DNA of 42,353 bases from Candidatus Avimonas faecium (GCA_904419005.1 CAJFQI010000027.1:1-42353), one strand, 5' to 3'; positions 13,783 to 23,190 are shown, numbered from the stretch's first letter. The notes: generated by a model from the sequence alone, not told the origin. Program-made: numbers and translations.

Positions 13783-16464
13783 CTACAGCGTTCCCTTCCG
13801 CCCAAAGAAGCGCATCACCAGCTTGCGCACGCAGTCTGCCGGCACCACTAGGAAGGCGATCAGCAGCACCCGGCGCAGTTCCCCGAAGGTAAGCCCCGCC
13901 GTGCGGAAAAGGCTGCCGCCGTAGTAGATCAGCCCGATCTGGACGGCCGCCACCATCAGCATGATAACGAGGAAGGAGGGGTTCCGTCCCAGATGGGCCA
14001 GAAGGTTGACCCGGTGGGTGCGGGCATTGAAGGAGTTGAAGATGCCGGCAAAGATGAACAGCGCAAAAAAAGCGGTCATCCGGTAAATGTCGTCGTTGGC
14101 GTAGCGGAAGAGGAGCTTTACCGCCGGCAGCTTCAAAAACAGCACGCAGAGCGCAATGGTGAACACCCCCATGCAGAGGATCTGGCTGAGCATATACCGG
14201 TTGAGGACGGGTTCGTCCCGCCGCTTCGGCGGCTCGTGCATGTATTCTTCAAGCGGCGGCTCCCCGGCAAAGGCCAGGCCGGCCAGCGTATCCATGATGA
14301 TGTTGATCCACAGCATCTGGATGACGGTGACGGGGGTGTCAATGCCGATGAACGGCCCGATGATTGAAATCCCCACCGCGCAGAGGTTCATGGTCAGCTG
14401 GAAGATGATGAATTTCCGGATGCTCTTAAAAATGGTCCGCCCATACAGGATGGCTTTGGCGATGGAGGCGATGTTGTCATCAAGGATGACGATGTCGCCG
14501 GCCTCCTTGGCAACCTCGGTCCCGCTGCCCATCGCAAAGCCGACGTCCGCTTTTTTGAGGGCCGGGGCGTCGTTGATGCCGTCCCCGGTCATCCCGGCGA
14601 CCAGATCAAGCTCCTGCGCCAGCCGCACCAGCCGGCTTTTGTCGTTCGGCAGGGCGCGGGCGACCACCCGAAGGCGGGGCAGGAGCCTTTTGACCTCCTC
14701 GTCGCTCATGGCGCCCAGCTCGGCGCTGGTAAGCACCGCCTGCTTTGGAAGCGCCCCGCCCGGGAGGTCGTCGAGCAGGCCGGCCTCCCGGGCGATGGCC
14801 GCGGCGGTATCGCGGTTGTCCCCGGTGATCATCACCACCTGCACCCCGGCCCCCCGCACCTGGCGGACGGCCGCCCGCGCCTCGGGCCGGATTTCGTCCC
14901 GGATGCCGGCCAGCCCCACCAGAATCAGGTCGGCGAAGCCGCCGCCCTCCGTCACCGGCGTTTCCGAGACCACCAGGCAGAGCATCCGCATGGCCTGGGA
15001 GGTCAGCTCCTTCATCTTCTTTTCCAGGAACAGCCGGCTGGGCAGAGGGCAAATTCGTCCCCGTTCATCATAAAACCGCGTGCAGTGGGGGAGCAGCTTC
15101 TCCGGCGCGCCTTTTACCAAGGTCAGCTCCCGAGCCCCGTGCAGCTCGGCGGCCGAGAATTTGTGCTTGGAATCAAAGGGGATGACCCGCCCCTTTGTCC
15201 ATTTTGTTACGGCGGGCCGCCCTTTTCCCGCCGCCGCGTATTCCATCAGGGCGCGGTCGGTCGCGTTCCCACCCAGCGCCTTTCCCTCCGAAAGGATGCT
15301 GCCGGAATTTTGTATACAGGAAAGCTCCACCAGCTCCCACAGCGGCTTTTTTCGGCGGAGCTCGGACGCCTTCCCGTATTCGGCCCCGTCCCCGGTCAGG
15401 AAGCGGGTGACCTCAAGCCTGCCGCGTGTCAGGGTGCCGGTTTTGTCGGTAAACAGGATGTTCAGGCTGCCGGAGGTTTCAATCCCCACCAGCTTGCGCA
15501 CCAGCACATGGTCCTTGAGCATCCGCCGCATGTTGGAGGAAAGGACCACCGTAATCATCATCGGGAGCCCCTCCGGCACCGCGACCACCACCACCGTGAT
15601 CGCCAGGGTCAGGGCGTGCAGGATATGCTCAAACAGCCCCGCCGGGTTGGCGGCGATCCATTGCCCCATCCGTACGACGTTCATGCCGTTGTCAAGAAGG
15701 AGGGAGTGGAACAGGTCCGCAGCCGCGACCAGCCCGGCCGCGCCGTAGCCCAGGCGGCTGATGGTATGCGCCAGATTGCCCAGCCGCACCTTGAGCGGGC
15801 TCTCCCGGGTTTCCTCCTGCACCTCCCGCGCCATATGCCCGTAGCAGGTGGCGTCCCCGACGGCGCGCACCCGCATCTCCCCCTCGCCGGAGCAGACCAC
15901 GCTGCCCCGGAACAGCCGGTTCGGCGAAAGGAAATCCCGCCCGTCGTCCTGCTCCGGACCGGGGCGCTTGACCGCCTCCTTGCTTTCGCCGTTCAAGGCG
16001 GATTGGTCGACATGCAGCTCACCGGACAGCAGGAGGCCGTCCGCCGGCACGCGTTCCCCTGCCTGGAGCAGGACGACATCCCCGACGACGATTTCCGCAA
16101 TCGGCAGCTCGCGGATTTTTCCGTCCCGGCGGACGCGGCATTTGGTGCGCTGGGCGTCCTCCTGGAGTTTGGCAAACGCGGATTCGCTTCCGTATTCCGA
16201 CAGGGTTGATACAAAGGTCGCCAGGAAGATGGCAATGGCGATGCCCGCCGATTCGTACCAGTCAAAATGCCGGAATAAAAAAAGGACGTTGACCGCCAGG
16301 GCGGCCAGAAGCACCTTGATGATCGGGTCGCCGAAGCTGTCTAGGAATTGGCGGAAAAACCCCCGGCGCTTCCGTTGCGTCAAATGGTTGGAGCCATGCT
16401 CCCGGCGGGATTGCTCCGCTTGTTCGGTGGTGAGGCCCGCGGCAGGGGAAGCGTTGGACGTCAT
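13783..16464 (-). CDS. Calcium-transporting P-type ATPase (P2 type)
   Basis: About 893 residues from ATG 16464, chosen for AAGGAG 10 bases upstream; an in-frame ATG at 16497 adds 11 residues. Order: cation-ATPase N domain (TTEQAEQSRREHGSN), paired membrane helices, actuator domain with the TGES-like NGES, helix M4 with VPEGLPM, phosphorylation site DKTGTLT (Asp about 340), a nucleotide-binding domain, the hinge TGDNRDTAAAIAREAG and GDGINDAPALKKADVGFAMG, then C-terminal helices including LWINIIMDTLAGLAFAGEPP. The PEGLP and NIIMD elements match Ca2+-site residues of SERCA/PMCA-like pumps rather than heavy-metal ATPases, and there is no N-terminal metal-binding domain. It likely exports Ca2+. 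No regulator adjoins it; it stands as a single-gene unit with its own terminator. Confidence 0.9.
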   Translation of the reverse strand: MTSNASPAAGLTTEQAEQSRREHGSNHLTQRKRRGFFRQFLDSFGDPIIKVLLAALAVNVLFLFRHFDWYESAGIAIAIFLATFVSTLSEYGSESAFAKLQEDAQRTKCRVRRDGKIRELPIAEIVVGDVVLLQAGERVPADGLLLSGELHVDQSALNGESKEAVKRPGPEQDDGRDFLSPNRLFRGSVVCSGEGEMRVRAVGDATCYGHMAREVQEETRESPLKVRLGNLAHTISRLGYGAAGLVAAADLFHSLLLDNGMNVVRMGQWIAANPAGLFEHILHALTLAITVVVVAVPEGLPMMITVVLSSNMRRMLKDHVLVRKLVGIETSGSLNILFTDKTGTLTRGRLEVTRFLTGDGAEYGKASELRRKKPLWELVELSCIQNSGSILSEGKALGGNATDRALMEYAAAGKGRPAVTKWTKGRVIPFDSKHKFSAAELHGARELTLVKGAPEKLLPHCTRFYDERGRICPLPSRLFLEKKMKELTSQAMRMLCLVVSETPVTEGGGFADLILVGLAGIRDEIRPEARAAVRQVRGAGVQVVMITGDNRDTAAAIAREAGLLDDLPGGALPKQAVLTSAELGAMSDEEVKRLLPRLRVVARALPNDKSRLVRLAQELDLVAGMTGDGINDAPALKKADVGFAMGSGTEVAKEAGDIVILDDNIASIAKAILYGRTIFKSIRKFIIFQLTMNLCAVGISIIGPFIGIDTPVTVIQMLWINIIMDTLAGLAFAGEPPLEEYMHEPPKRRDEPVLNRYMLSQILCMGVFTIALCVLFLKLPAVKLLFRYANDDIYRMTAFFALFIFAGIFNSFNARTHRVNLLAHLGRNPSFLVIMLMVAAVQIGLIYYGGSLFRTAGLTFGELRRVLLIAFLVVPADCVRKLVMRFFGRKGTL

Positions 16465-16570
16465 GGGCGGTTCACTCCTTCGGATGTGGTCGGGCATTGG
16501 CCGAGCCCTCTACCATACTCTATTCGCGAAGGGTGGACAATATGCCGGCTTGTTTCCCTGGACATCAGCG

Positions 16571-16607
16571 AAAGGGAGGCTTTCCCGACACGGGAAAGCC
16601 TCCCTTT
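16571..16607 (-). terminator. Terminator after recG
   Basis: A perfect 17-bp stem (16571-16587 with 16591-16607) with a 3-base loop, 62 bases past the recG stop and upstream of the ATPase gene. The U-tract is only TTT on either strand, but the stem is very stable. Confidence 0.85.
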
Positions 16608-16668
16608 CTAATGCTGGGATCGTCCCGCCCATGTCGGCAATCCCTTTTTTGCCTTCCTGGGCCCTCCG

Positions 16669-18741
16669 TCAATTCAGCCCCTGTTCGGTTACCTGGTCAA
16701 ACAGCCGCCGCACCTCCTGCGCCAACGAAAGATGCTCCGCGTGTTCCAGCTCCGGGTCGCCGGCGATCAGGGAGCGGGCCTCCGCCTGCGCGTCCAGGAA
16801 CAAGGGCATGTCGCCGTTCAGGTCGGCGATCTTGAGGTCGGGCAGCCCGTGCTGGCGGGAGCCGAAAAAGTCGCCTGGGCCGCGCAGCTTCAAATCCTCG
16901 TCCGCAATCTTGAAGCCGTCGTTGGTGGAGCACATGACCTTGAGCCGGCGGACCGCTTCCTCGTTACGGGCGTCGGAGATCAGGATACAGGTGGATTTGT
17001 GCTTGCCCCGCCCGACCCGGCCGCGGAGCTGGTGGAGCTGTGCCAGGCCGAACCGTTCGGCGTTTTCAATCACCATAATGACCGCGTTCGGCACGTCCAC
17101 CCCGACTTCAATGACCGTGGTGGACACCAGGATTGACAGCTCGTTGCGGGCAAAGGCGGCCATCACCTGCTCCTTTTGTGCCGGCTTCATCCGCCCGTGC
17201 AGAAGGCCGAGGGCGATCCCCTTAAACGGTCCGGCCGCCAGCTTCTGCGCGTATTCGGTGGCGCTGGCCAGGTCGGTTTCTCCTTCCTCGTCTTCCACCA
17301 GGGGGCAGACGATATAGGCCTGCCGGCCCTCGGCAATGTGCTTTTTGACATAATTGTACGCCCGCTCCCGTTTGTCGCTGCGCACCGCGTAGGTCTCAAT
17401 CGGCTGGCGGCCGGGCGGGAGCTCGTCCAGGAGCGATACGTCAAGGTCGCCGTAAATAATTAGCGCAAGGGTGCGGGGGATGGGGGTGGCGGACATGACC
17501 AGCATGTGGGGGTTTACCCCCTTGGCGGCGAGCTCCGCCCGCTGCCCGACCCCGAAACGGTGCTGCTCGTCGGTGACGACCAGCCCCAGCCGGGCAAAGC
17601 GCACCCCTTCGGACAGCAGGGCGTGGGTCCCGACAAGGAGGTCGATCTCCCCGTCCGCCAGCCGCGCCAGGACCTCCCGCTTCTCGGCCGCGGGCAGGGA
17701 GCCGGTGAGCAGCCCCACCCGGATCTTGCCCGGGGCCAGCAGGGAGGACAGGGAGCGGGCGTGCTGCTCGGCCAGGATCTCGGTGGGCGCCATCAGGGCG
17801 GCCTGCCAGCCGTTGCGGATCGCGGTATACGCCACCCCCGCAGCTACCGCGGTTTTGCCGCTTCCCACGTCCCCCTGGATCAAACGGCTCATGGGGGAGT
17901 CCCCCTGCATGTCGCGCAGGCAGTCGGCGATGGCCCGCCGCTGCGCCCCGGTGGGGGAGAAGGGCAGGAGGGAGTAGAACTCCGCGCTGTAATCCTTCGC
18001 CATGACGGCGGCGTTGGCGCTGCGGGCACGTCCCTTGAGGCGGAGCAGCCCCAGCTGAAGGACGAGAAGCTCCTCAAATACCAGGCGCTTGCGGGCGACC
18101 GCCAGCGTCTCGCTGCTCGTGGGGAAGTGGATATTTTCCAGCGCAAACCGGCGGGTGCATAGGCCGTGGCGCAGGCGCAGCTCCGCCGGTAGGGGATCGT
18201 CGTCCAGCGCCGCTCCCAGCGCGTCCAGCGCCCGGGCGACGCAGCCCTCAATCACCCGGGTGGACAACCCCTCCGTCTGCCGGTAAATCGGGCGGATACG
18301 CTGGCCGCCTTCCGCGGGTTCAATCAGGGGGGAGGCCATCTCCCGATGGGTAAAATCCCCGCCCACCGGACCGAAAAAGAGGTATTCCTCCCCGGCGCGC
18401 ACCTTTGCGGCAGCGTATTTGTTGTTGAACAGGGTTACCCGCATCACCGCGGCCCCGTCGCTCGCCCGGAATTTATACAAGGTCATCCCCTTGCGCACGC
18501 GGTGCTCCGCCGGGGCCTCCACCGCCTTGGCCTTGATGCAGCAGGGCTCTCCAAACGGCGCGTCCGGGATGGCCGTGAGCTTTGACCAATCCTCGTACGC
18601 GCGGGGGATATTGCGCACCAGCGCGCCGACGGTATCCACGCCCAGCCGCTCAAACTGCGCCGCGCGGCGCTCTCCCACGCCCTTGAGGTAGCGCAGAGGG
18701 GTATCCATAGTAATCACGGGGGATTTCAAGGATCCAGACAA
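16669..18741 (-). CDS. recG: ATP-dependent DNA helicase RecG
   Basis: 690 residues, usual length. The N-terminal wedge/OB domain (LRYLKGVGERRAAQFERLGV ... LFNNKYAAAKV) is followed by helicase motifs: Walker A GDVGSGKTAVA, motif II DEQH, motif III SATPIPRT and the C-terminal STTVIEVGVDVPNA and QLRGRVGRG. The TRG-type end (DLKLRGPGDFFGSRQHGLPDLKIADL) is intact. RecG reverses stalled forks and migrates branched DNA. The start is TTG 18741: AAAGGAGG lies exactly 8 bases upstream, while the next ATG (18708) has no comparable site. The DEAH-box glutamate-histidine appears as DEQH, normal for RecG. It is transcribed away from the divergent deacetylase gene and ends at its own hairpin. Confidence 0.96.
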   Translation of the reverse strand: MSGSLKSPVITMDTPLRYLKGVGERRAAQFERLGVDTVGALVRNIPRAYEDWSKLTAIPDAPFGEPCCIKAKAVEAPAEHRVRKGMTLYKFRASDGAAVMRVTLFNNKYAAAKVRAGEEYLFFGPVGGDFTHREMASPLIEPAEGGQRIRPIYRQTEGLSTRVIEGCVARALDALGAALDDDPLPAELRLRHGLCTRRFALENIHFPTSSETLAVARKRLVFEELLVLQLGLLRLKGRARSANAAVMAKDYSAEFYSLLPFSPTGAQRRAIADCLRDMQGDSPMSRLIQGDVGSGKTAVAAGVAYTAIRNGWQAALMAPTEILAEQHARSLSSLLAPGKIRVGLLTGSLPAAEKREVLARLADGEIDLLVGTHALLSEGVRFARLGLVVTDEQHRFGVGQRAELAAKGVNPHMLVMSATPIPRTLALIIYGDLDVSLLDELPPGRQPIETYAVRSDKRERAYNYVKKHIAEGRQAYIVCPLVEDEEGETDLASATEYAQKLAAGPFKGIALGLLHGRMKPAQKEQVMAAFARNELSILVSTTVIEVGVDVPNAVIMVIENAERFGLAQLHQLRGRVGRGKHKSTCILISDARNEEAVRRLKVMCSTNDGFKIADEDLKLRGPGDFFGSRQHGLPDLKIADLNGDMPLFLDAQAEARSLIAGDPELEHAEHLSLAQEVRRLFDQVTEQGLN

Positions 18742-18995
18742 GCCGACCGCCTCCTTTGCCGGTGGATTTCCGGCGGAATCCCGGAACCTTTATTCTCTCT
18801 GTATTATACCCGCGCCGGAGCCGTCCCGCAAGCTTCTTTATCCCCGCCCAGCTTGGCATAAGTGGACAGCGCGCCTCTTATATATGGAGCAGAAGGGGAC
18901 GCGGGAGGGCGGAAAGGGATAAGCGGGGTAGCCGCGCCGCCCTCCGGAGAAGCGCGGGCGGTGCAATCCGCCGCCCAATAGAAAGGATGAAGCGT

Positions 18996-19886
18996 ATGTA
19001 TGGGATTATCCGCCTGCGCCGGAGCCTGTGCGCGATGGCGGCGATGTTTTTGGCGGGGGTGATCTGCATCGCCATCGGGGCCGGCCAATCGGCGGCGCAG
19101 ACCGCCGAGCCCGCGCAGGAGGAAGGAGTCAGCCTGCCGATCGTGATGTATCACGGCCTGCTTAAGGAGGAGAAGCGGCAGGGGCCGTACGTGATTTCCC
19201 CCGACCTGTTTGAAAGCGACCTGCGTTATCTCAAGGAGCACGGCTATACCACGGTGGTGGTGCAGGATCTCATCCACTATGTGCAGGATGGGACCCCGCT
19301 GCCGGAGAAGCCGGTTATGCTTACCTTTGACGACGGCTATTACAACAATTACCTGTACGCCTACCCGCTGCTGCAGCAATACCAGTGCAGGATCGTGCTG
19401 TCCCCCATCGGGCGGTACGCCGAGCAGGACAGCCATGAGGAAACCCTCCACGCCAATTATTCCAACGCCTCCTGGGCGCAGCTGAAGGAGATGATGGATT
19501 CCGGGCTGGTGGAAGTGCAGAACCATTCCTACGATATGCACCGGGACGGCACGGCCGGCCAGCGCAAGGGGGCGAAGCGGGTCAACGGCGAAACGGTGGA
19601 GCAGTATGCCCAGGCCCTGCGGGAGGACGTGCAGAAAATGCAGGATGCGGTGACGAAGAACATTGGCTTTACCCCGACCGCCTTTACCTATCCCTTCGGC
19701 GCGATCAGCAGGGAATCCGTCCCCATCCTCAAGGAGATGGGCTTTGAGGCCACCCTGACCTGCGAAAGCCGGATCAACCGGATCACGCGGGATCCGGAAT
19801 GCCTGTACGGCCTGGGCCGCTACCGGCGTCCTCCGGAGGAAAGCAGCCGTGAATTTTTTACCGATACAATGAAACTGGAAGGCTGA
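18996..19886 (+). CDS. Exported polysaccharide deacetylase (NodB domain)
   Basis: 296 residues from ATG 18996, preceded by AAAGGATG at the right distance; ATG 18987 has GAAAGG touching it and is less likely. An N-terminal signal/anchor (residues 12-33) is followed by a CE4 NodB domain: LPIVMYHG, LTFDDGYYNN (Asp112 and Asp113), NHSYDMH (His177 and His182) and FTYPFG. The two histidines and the second aspartate bind the metal in this family. It should remove acetyl groups from peptidoglycan or another extracellular N-acetyl glycan, often giving lysozyme resistance or shaping the spore cortex. It is monocistronic between divergent recG and convergent lysR. The substrate cannot be told from sequence. 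Confidence 0.9.
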   Translation: MYGIIRLRRSLCAMAAMFLAGVICIAIGAGQSAAQTAEPAQEEGVSLPIVMYHGLLKEEKRQGPYVISPDLFESDLRYLKEHGYTTVVVQDLIHYVQDGTPLPEKPVMLTFDDGYYNNYLYAYPLLQQYQCRIVLSPIGRYAEQDSHEETLHANYSNASWAQLKEMMDSGLVEVQNHSYDMHRDGTAGQRKGAKRVNGETVEQYAQALREDVQKMQDAVTKNIGFTPTAFTYPFGAISRESVPILKEMGFEATLTCESRINRITRDPECLYGLGRYRRPPEESSREFFTDTMKLEG

Positions 19887-19899
19887 GGCGGCAGGGGAT

Positions 19900-19937
19900 A
19901 GGGCGTACGGCGGAGCCGGGCGCCCTGCTTTCCCTTT
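19900..19937 (+). terminator. Terminator after the deacetylase gene
   Basis: AGGGCG/CGCCCT outer stem (19900-19905 with 19921-19926) and an inner CGGC/GCCG stem, followed by a T-rich GCTTTCCCTTTTC stretch, 13 bases after the stop. Confidence 0.7.
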
Positions 19938-20047
19938 TCTGGCGGTTGGGCTTTTGGCATCCACTGTCAGGCGATGGCGCCTTTTCTTTCTAGGTGTTTT
20001 TTATTCGTAAGAATGGATAAGAAAAATGATAAGCTCTGATCCATCCT

Positions 20048-20941
20048 TTATATTTCTGTTTCCAGCATTTTCCGCAGGCATTGTAAAAAAATATTTGCTG
20101 CTTTAGAGAACACTGGATATTTTTTCCAGACGATAAAGCCATATGCTTCCAATCGAGGGGAAAGGGGACGGAAACAAAGGCGGCTGCCCTGCGTATTGAT
20201 GAGCTTGTCATAGCACAGAGCGTATCCAAGCCCTTCATCCACCAAGAGGGAAGCGTTAAAAAGCAGGTTGTAAGTGGCCACAATATGCAGCTCCGACTCT
20301 TCCCGCTGAAGCCATTGGCTCCGATATACGCTGTCCCCTTTTTGATGGGAAACAATCAAGGGCTTGTCCCACAGATCCTCCGGGCAGATGGCCTCTTTTT
20401 CAGCCAAGGGGGAATCCCTCCGCATAAGCACGCCCCATGTGTCTTTGATGGGAACCGGGATCGCCTCATATTTCTGCGTGTCAATTTCTGCGGACAGGAG
20501 CCCAAAATCAATAAGCCCCTTATCCAGATATTCCAACACATGCTCTGCATTGCCGCTGGAAATGTGGTATTGGATATCTGGATATTTTGTTTGCAGTTTT
20601 TTGGCGACCACAGCAAATAAGCGTACAATTTCGGTCTCCCCTGTCCCTATAAACACATTTCCGGCAATGGTTTCATCGGATTGGGCTATCTCATTTTCTG
20701 TCCGCTTGACAAGTGAGAGGATTTCTTCCGCACGCTTGCGCAGGATCATCCCTTCCTCGGTCAAGATGACCTTGCGCGAGCCTTTTACTCCACGGATTAA
20801 AAGCTGTTTTCCCAGCTCATCCTCCAGGTTTTTCAGCTGGGTGGATAAGGCAGGCTGAGATATATGCAGAGATTCGGCGGCGGCGGTAATATTCTGTTCT
20901 CTTGCCACCGCTAAAAAATATTCCATTACGCGCAGTTCCAT
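20048..20941 (-). CDS. LysR-family transcriptional regulator
   Basis: 297 residues, standard length. The N-terminal winged helix-turn-helix (MEYFLAVAREQNITAAAESLHISQPALSTQLKNLEDELG) is followed by the linker helix and a two-lobed periplasmic-binding-like sensor domain from about residue 92 (GNVFIGTGETEIVRLF). The effector is unknown. It is divergent from an SDR gene with a 146-bp gap that holds an ATAA-N7-TTAT dyad, the usual arrangement of a LysR regulator and its target. The gene and the gap are visibly more AT-rich than their surroundings, which may reflect recent acquisition of the pair. The Shine-Dalgarno is weak (GATAGGGGG, about 10 bases upstream). Confidence 0.92.
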   Translation of the reverse strand: MELRVMEYFLAVAREQNITAAAESLHISQPALSTQLKNLEDELGKQLLIRGVKGSRKVILTEEGMILRKRAEEILSLVKRTENEIAQSDETIAGNVFIGTGETEIVRLFAVVAKKLQTKYPDIQYHISSGNAEHVLEYLDKGLIDFGLLSAEIDTQKYEAIPVPIKDTWGVLMRRDSPLAEKEAICPEDLWDKPLIVSHQKGDSVYRSQWLQREESELHIVATYNLLFNASLLVDEGLGYALCYDKLINTQGSRLCFRPLSPRLEAYGFIVWKKYPVFSKAANIFLQCLRKMLETEI

Positions 20942-20979
20942 TTAGATCGCCCCCTATCCGTCAGTATAACCAGTGATTC

Positions 20980-21052
20980 CATAAGAGTCAATTATGAAGA
21001 TCAATAAATGATAAGTATTTGCTATTTTATTTGCTGAGCAGTACACTATAAA
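20980..21052 (+). promoter_or_regulatory. LysR-type operator and SDR promoter
   Basis: CATAA-N7-TTATG at 20980-20996 is a perfect dyad containing the T-N11-A pattern of LysR-family sites. A second, looser T-N11-A element (ATAAGTATTTGCTAT) lies at 21011-21025. TATAAA at 21047-21052 is the likely -10 box of the SDR gene and has no good -35, as expected for LysR-activated promoters. Confidence 0.6.
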
Positions 21053-21087
21053 CAAAAGAAAATAGCAATGAAAAGAGGTTATTTCCA

Positions 21088-21858
21088 ATGGAAGCACAGA
21101 TGCTCAAAGATAAGGTCGCCATCATCACCGGAGCCAGTTATGGCATGGGGCAGTCAATGGCGGAACTGTTTGCGGAGGAAGGCGCAGCCGTGGTCATCAC
21201 CGCCCGGCACCAGGAAAAGCTGGATGCCGTCGTGGAAGGCATCCGCCAAAAAGGAGGAAAGGCGGTCGGCGTGGTAGCCGATGTTTGCTCCACCGAGGAC
21301 ACCAAGCGGGTGTTTGAGACGGCATTGAAAGAATTCGGGGATGCGGACATCCTCATCAACAACGCCGGTATCGGGGAACAGAAAATGATCGACGAAACCG
21401 ATGATGAATGGATGATGGTTGTGATGAACACCAACCTGGGCGGCCCCATGCGGTATATCCGGGAGGCTCTGAAGATTTTCCTGCCCAAAAACGACGGGGT
21501 GATCATTAACGTATCCTCCGTCAATGGAACGCGGCCTTTCTGCGGGGCAACCTACACTTCTACCAAAGGGGCTTTGAACACGCTCACTAAGAATGTGGCC
21601 ATGCGGCTCATCAACACCAACATCCGCTGCAATGCGGTCGCTCCCGGAGCCACGGTTACCCCGGCGCACTTGGCCAATAAGGCGGGAGAGCAGCCGGGCG
21701 GGTCGGAAATGCTGAAGTACAGCGGCCATTTCGTTTACTTCCCCGGCCCGGAGTGCGACCCCATGGATCAGGCGTATGCCTGCCTGTACCTGGCCAGCAA
21801 GATGGGACGCCATGTGAAGGGACAGGTATTGCAGGTGTGCAACGGGGCTTTCCTGTAA
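21088..21858 (+). CDS. Short-chain dehydrogenase/reductase (classical SDR)
   Basis: 256 residues. Visible are the cofactor motif TGASYGMG (residues 15-22), NNAG (about 91-94), the catalytic serine in NVSSVNG, and YTSTK (Tyr-x3-Lys), so the enzyme is catalytically complete. An Arg after the second strand (TARHQEKL) suggests NADPH preference, which is inference. A Shine-Dalgarno AAAGAGGT lies 10 bases before ATG 21088. The segment KAGEQPGGSEMLKYSGHFVYFPGPECD before the last strand is a substrate loop longer than usual. It is divergent from the LysR gene and probably controlled by it. The substrate is unknown; fatty-acid, sugar, steroid or quinone alcohols are all possible for this fold. Confidence 0.88.
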   Translation: MEAQMLKDKVAIITGASYGMGQSMAELFAEEGAAVVITARHQEKLDAVVEGIRQKGGKAVGVVADVCSTEDTKRVFETALKEFGDADILINNAGIGEQKMIDETDDEWMMVVMNTNLGGPMRYIREALKIFLPKNDGVIINVSSVNGTRPFCGATYTSTKGALNTLTKNVAMRLINTNIRCNAVAPGATVTPAHLANKAGEQPGGSEMLKYSGHFVYFPGPECDPMDQAYACLYLASKMGRHVKGQVLQVCNGAFL

Positions 21859-22285
21859 GCGGTGGGATAACCGTATGATCGGGGGCTGAACTATCATGAA
21901 ATGGTCATGGTTGGCTTGCCTTTGACAGTCCCTATGGCAATGAGCTCCTCCCGCTTTCCGTTCTTCCGGCGAAAGCAAGCGTACTTGTCCCCCTCAAACA
22001 GGCGGCTGGTATGGAAGGGGAACAATATCCAAGGGCTGGTGCCCTGAAGTGAACGGGCTGATTGGGCGGCAGCGGCGATTCTTTTGGCATGCGCTTGCAG
22101 GGCAGCGGCACTCCGCAGCCATGGGATGCCACGGATGGGCGGTTGCAGGGATCCAGCTATCTGGCCCCAGTGCATGGGAGCTTGCGGCGACGGAGGGATG
22201 AAAAGGCAGCGGCAAGCCTGTGCCTACGACTCTTAAAACAGCAGGACTGCCTGGGACATCGGTTGAAAAGGAAGTAGGGAAGGCT
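21859..22285. other. Intergenic region without a recognised gene
   Basis: About 425 bases between the SDR and lipoprotein genes. Short frames exist on both strands. The longest minus-strand frame (21894-22175) ends in a hydrophilic SRLFEGDKYACFRRKNGKRE-type stretch that could be the remnant of a decayed gene, but no family was recognised. No clear terminator for the SDR gene was seen. Confidence 0.4.
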
Positions 22286-22924
22286 ATGAAAAATGTTCGA
22301 TCCGTATGGATGATTGCCGTTTTCTCCTTATCGGTGCTGCTTGCGGGCTGCAGCGTAAATGAGCAGGAGAAGGGGAAACCGGAAAGCGGTTCTTCCTTTC
22401 CCATAGAGATATCATCGGAAACTGCAACGCCGGCGGAACCAGAAGGCATCAAGTCGCAATCTAGTATTGCCCCCGACCAGCCCCCAGGGTCTTCCTTGAG
22501 TACGGCCCTGGAACCACAAACGACACATAACGGAACGACGGGAGAGGAAAATAACGTAATGAAAATGAACGTACAGGTTGGCGGCAGCACTTTCACGGCT
22601 GTCTTGGAAGAAAATGCGGCGGTAAATGCTCTGGTGGAAATGATGAGGCAGGGGCCTGTCTCTATCCCGATGAGGGACTATTCTGGCTTTGAAAAAGTGG
22701 GGCCGCTTGGAACAAGCCTTCCCACCAGCAACAGCCAGACCACGACACACGCCGGTGACATTGTGCTGTATCAGGGAAATCAGATCGTTGTGTTCTACGG
22801 ATCTAATTCCTGGAGCTATACCCGGCTGGGCCGCATTGCCGATCTTACTGGATGGGAAAAGGCTCTGGGCAGTGGCGATGTGACCGTCATCTTTTCTTTG
22901 GAGGGCGGGGATGAAAACCGGTAG
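22286..22924 (+). CDS. Lipoprotein with cyclophilin-like fold
   Basis: 212 residues from ATG 22286 (AGGGAAGG just upstream; the frame extends upstream without a better start). A lipoprotein signal peptide ends in LLAGC (lipid-modified Cys22). A low-complexity Ser/Thr/Pro/Glu spacer (to about residue 92) precedes a compact domain: MNVQVGGSTFTAVLEENAAVNALVEMM ... GDIVLYQGNQIVVFYGSNSWSYTRLGRI. This is the pattern of the bacterial cyclophilin-like (Cyclophil_like2) family. That family lacks demonstrated prolyl isomerase activity in most members, so the function is unknown. It should be attached to the outer face of the membrane. The gene stands alone, convergent with fakA. Confidence 0.85.
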   Translation: MKNVRSVWMIAVFSLSVLLAGCSVNEQEKGKPESGSSFPIEISSETATPAEPEGIKSQSSIAPDQPPGSSLSTALEPQTTHNGTTGEENNVMKMNVQVGGSTFTAVLEENAAVNALVEMMRQGPVSIPMRDYSGFEKVGPLGTSLPTSNSQTTTHAGDIVLYQGNQIVVFYGSNSWSYTRLGRIADLTGWEKALGSGDVTVIFSLEGGDENR

Positions 22925-23112
22925 AACAAATACTATATGACAGAACGTTCATTCCACCGTCCAGGCACAGCAAAGGACGGAAAGCGTACACAAATTTATC
23001 GGCGCGGTCAAGTGGGCGGCTATGCAGGCCCCTCCGGGAACGGCGGCCAGAGAAACCAGAGAAAATGGAAAACGTGCTCAAAAGCCTTAGCGGAGCGAGA
23101 GCATAGCAAAGC

Positions 23113-23143
23113 AAAAACGGTATAGCCACAGGCTATACCGTTT
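23113..23143 (-). terminator. Terminator of the asp23-fakA unit, probably bidirectional
   Basis: A perfect 13-bp stem (23115-23127 with 23131-23143) and 3-base loop. On the minus strand it ends in GTTTTTGC, 48 bases past the fakA stop; on the plus strand it follows the lipoprotein gene and ends in TTTAAAAATT. Confidence 0.9.
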
Positions 23144-23190
23144 AAAAATTTCCGTTTAAATCCAGAGGATGCCTAAGCGGCGCCGCCAGG

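Noticed and set aside
22937-23125. 62-codon plus-strand frame after the lipoprotein
   Set aside because: No Shine-Dalgarno, basic random composition, and it runs into the fakA terminator.
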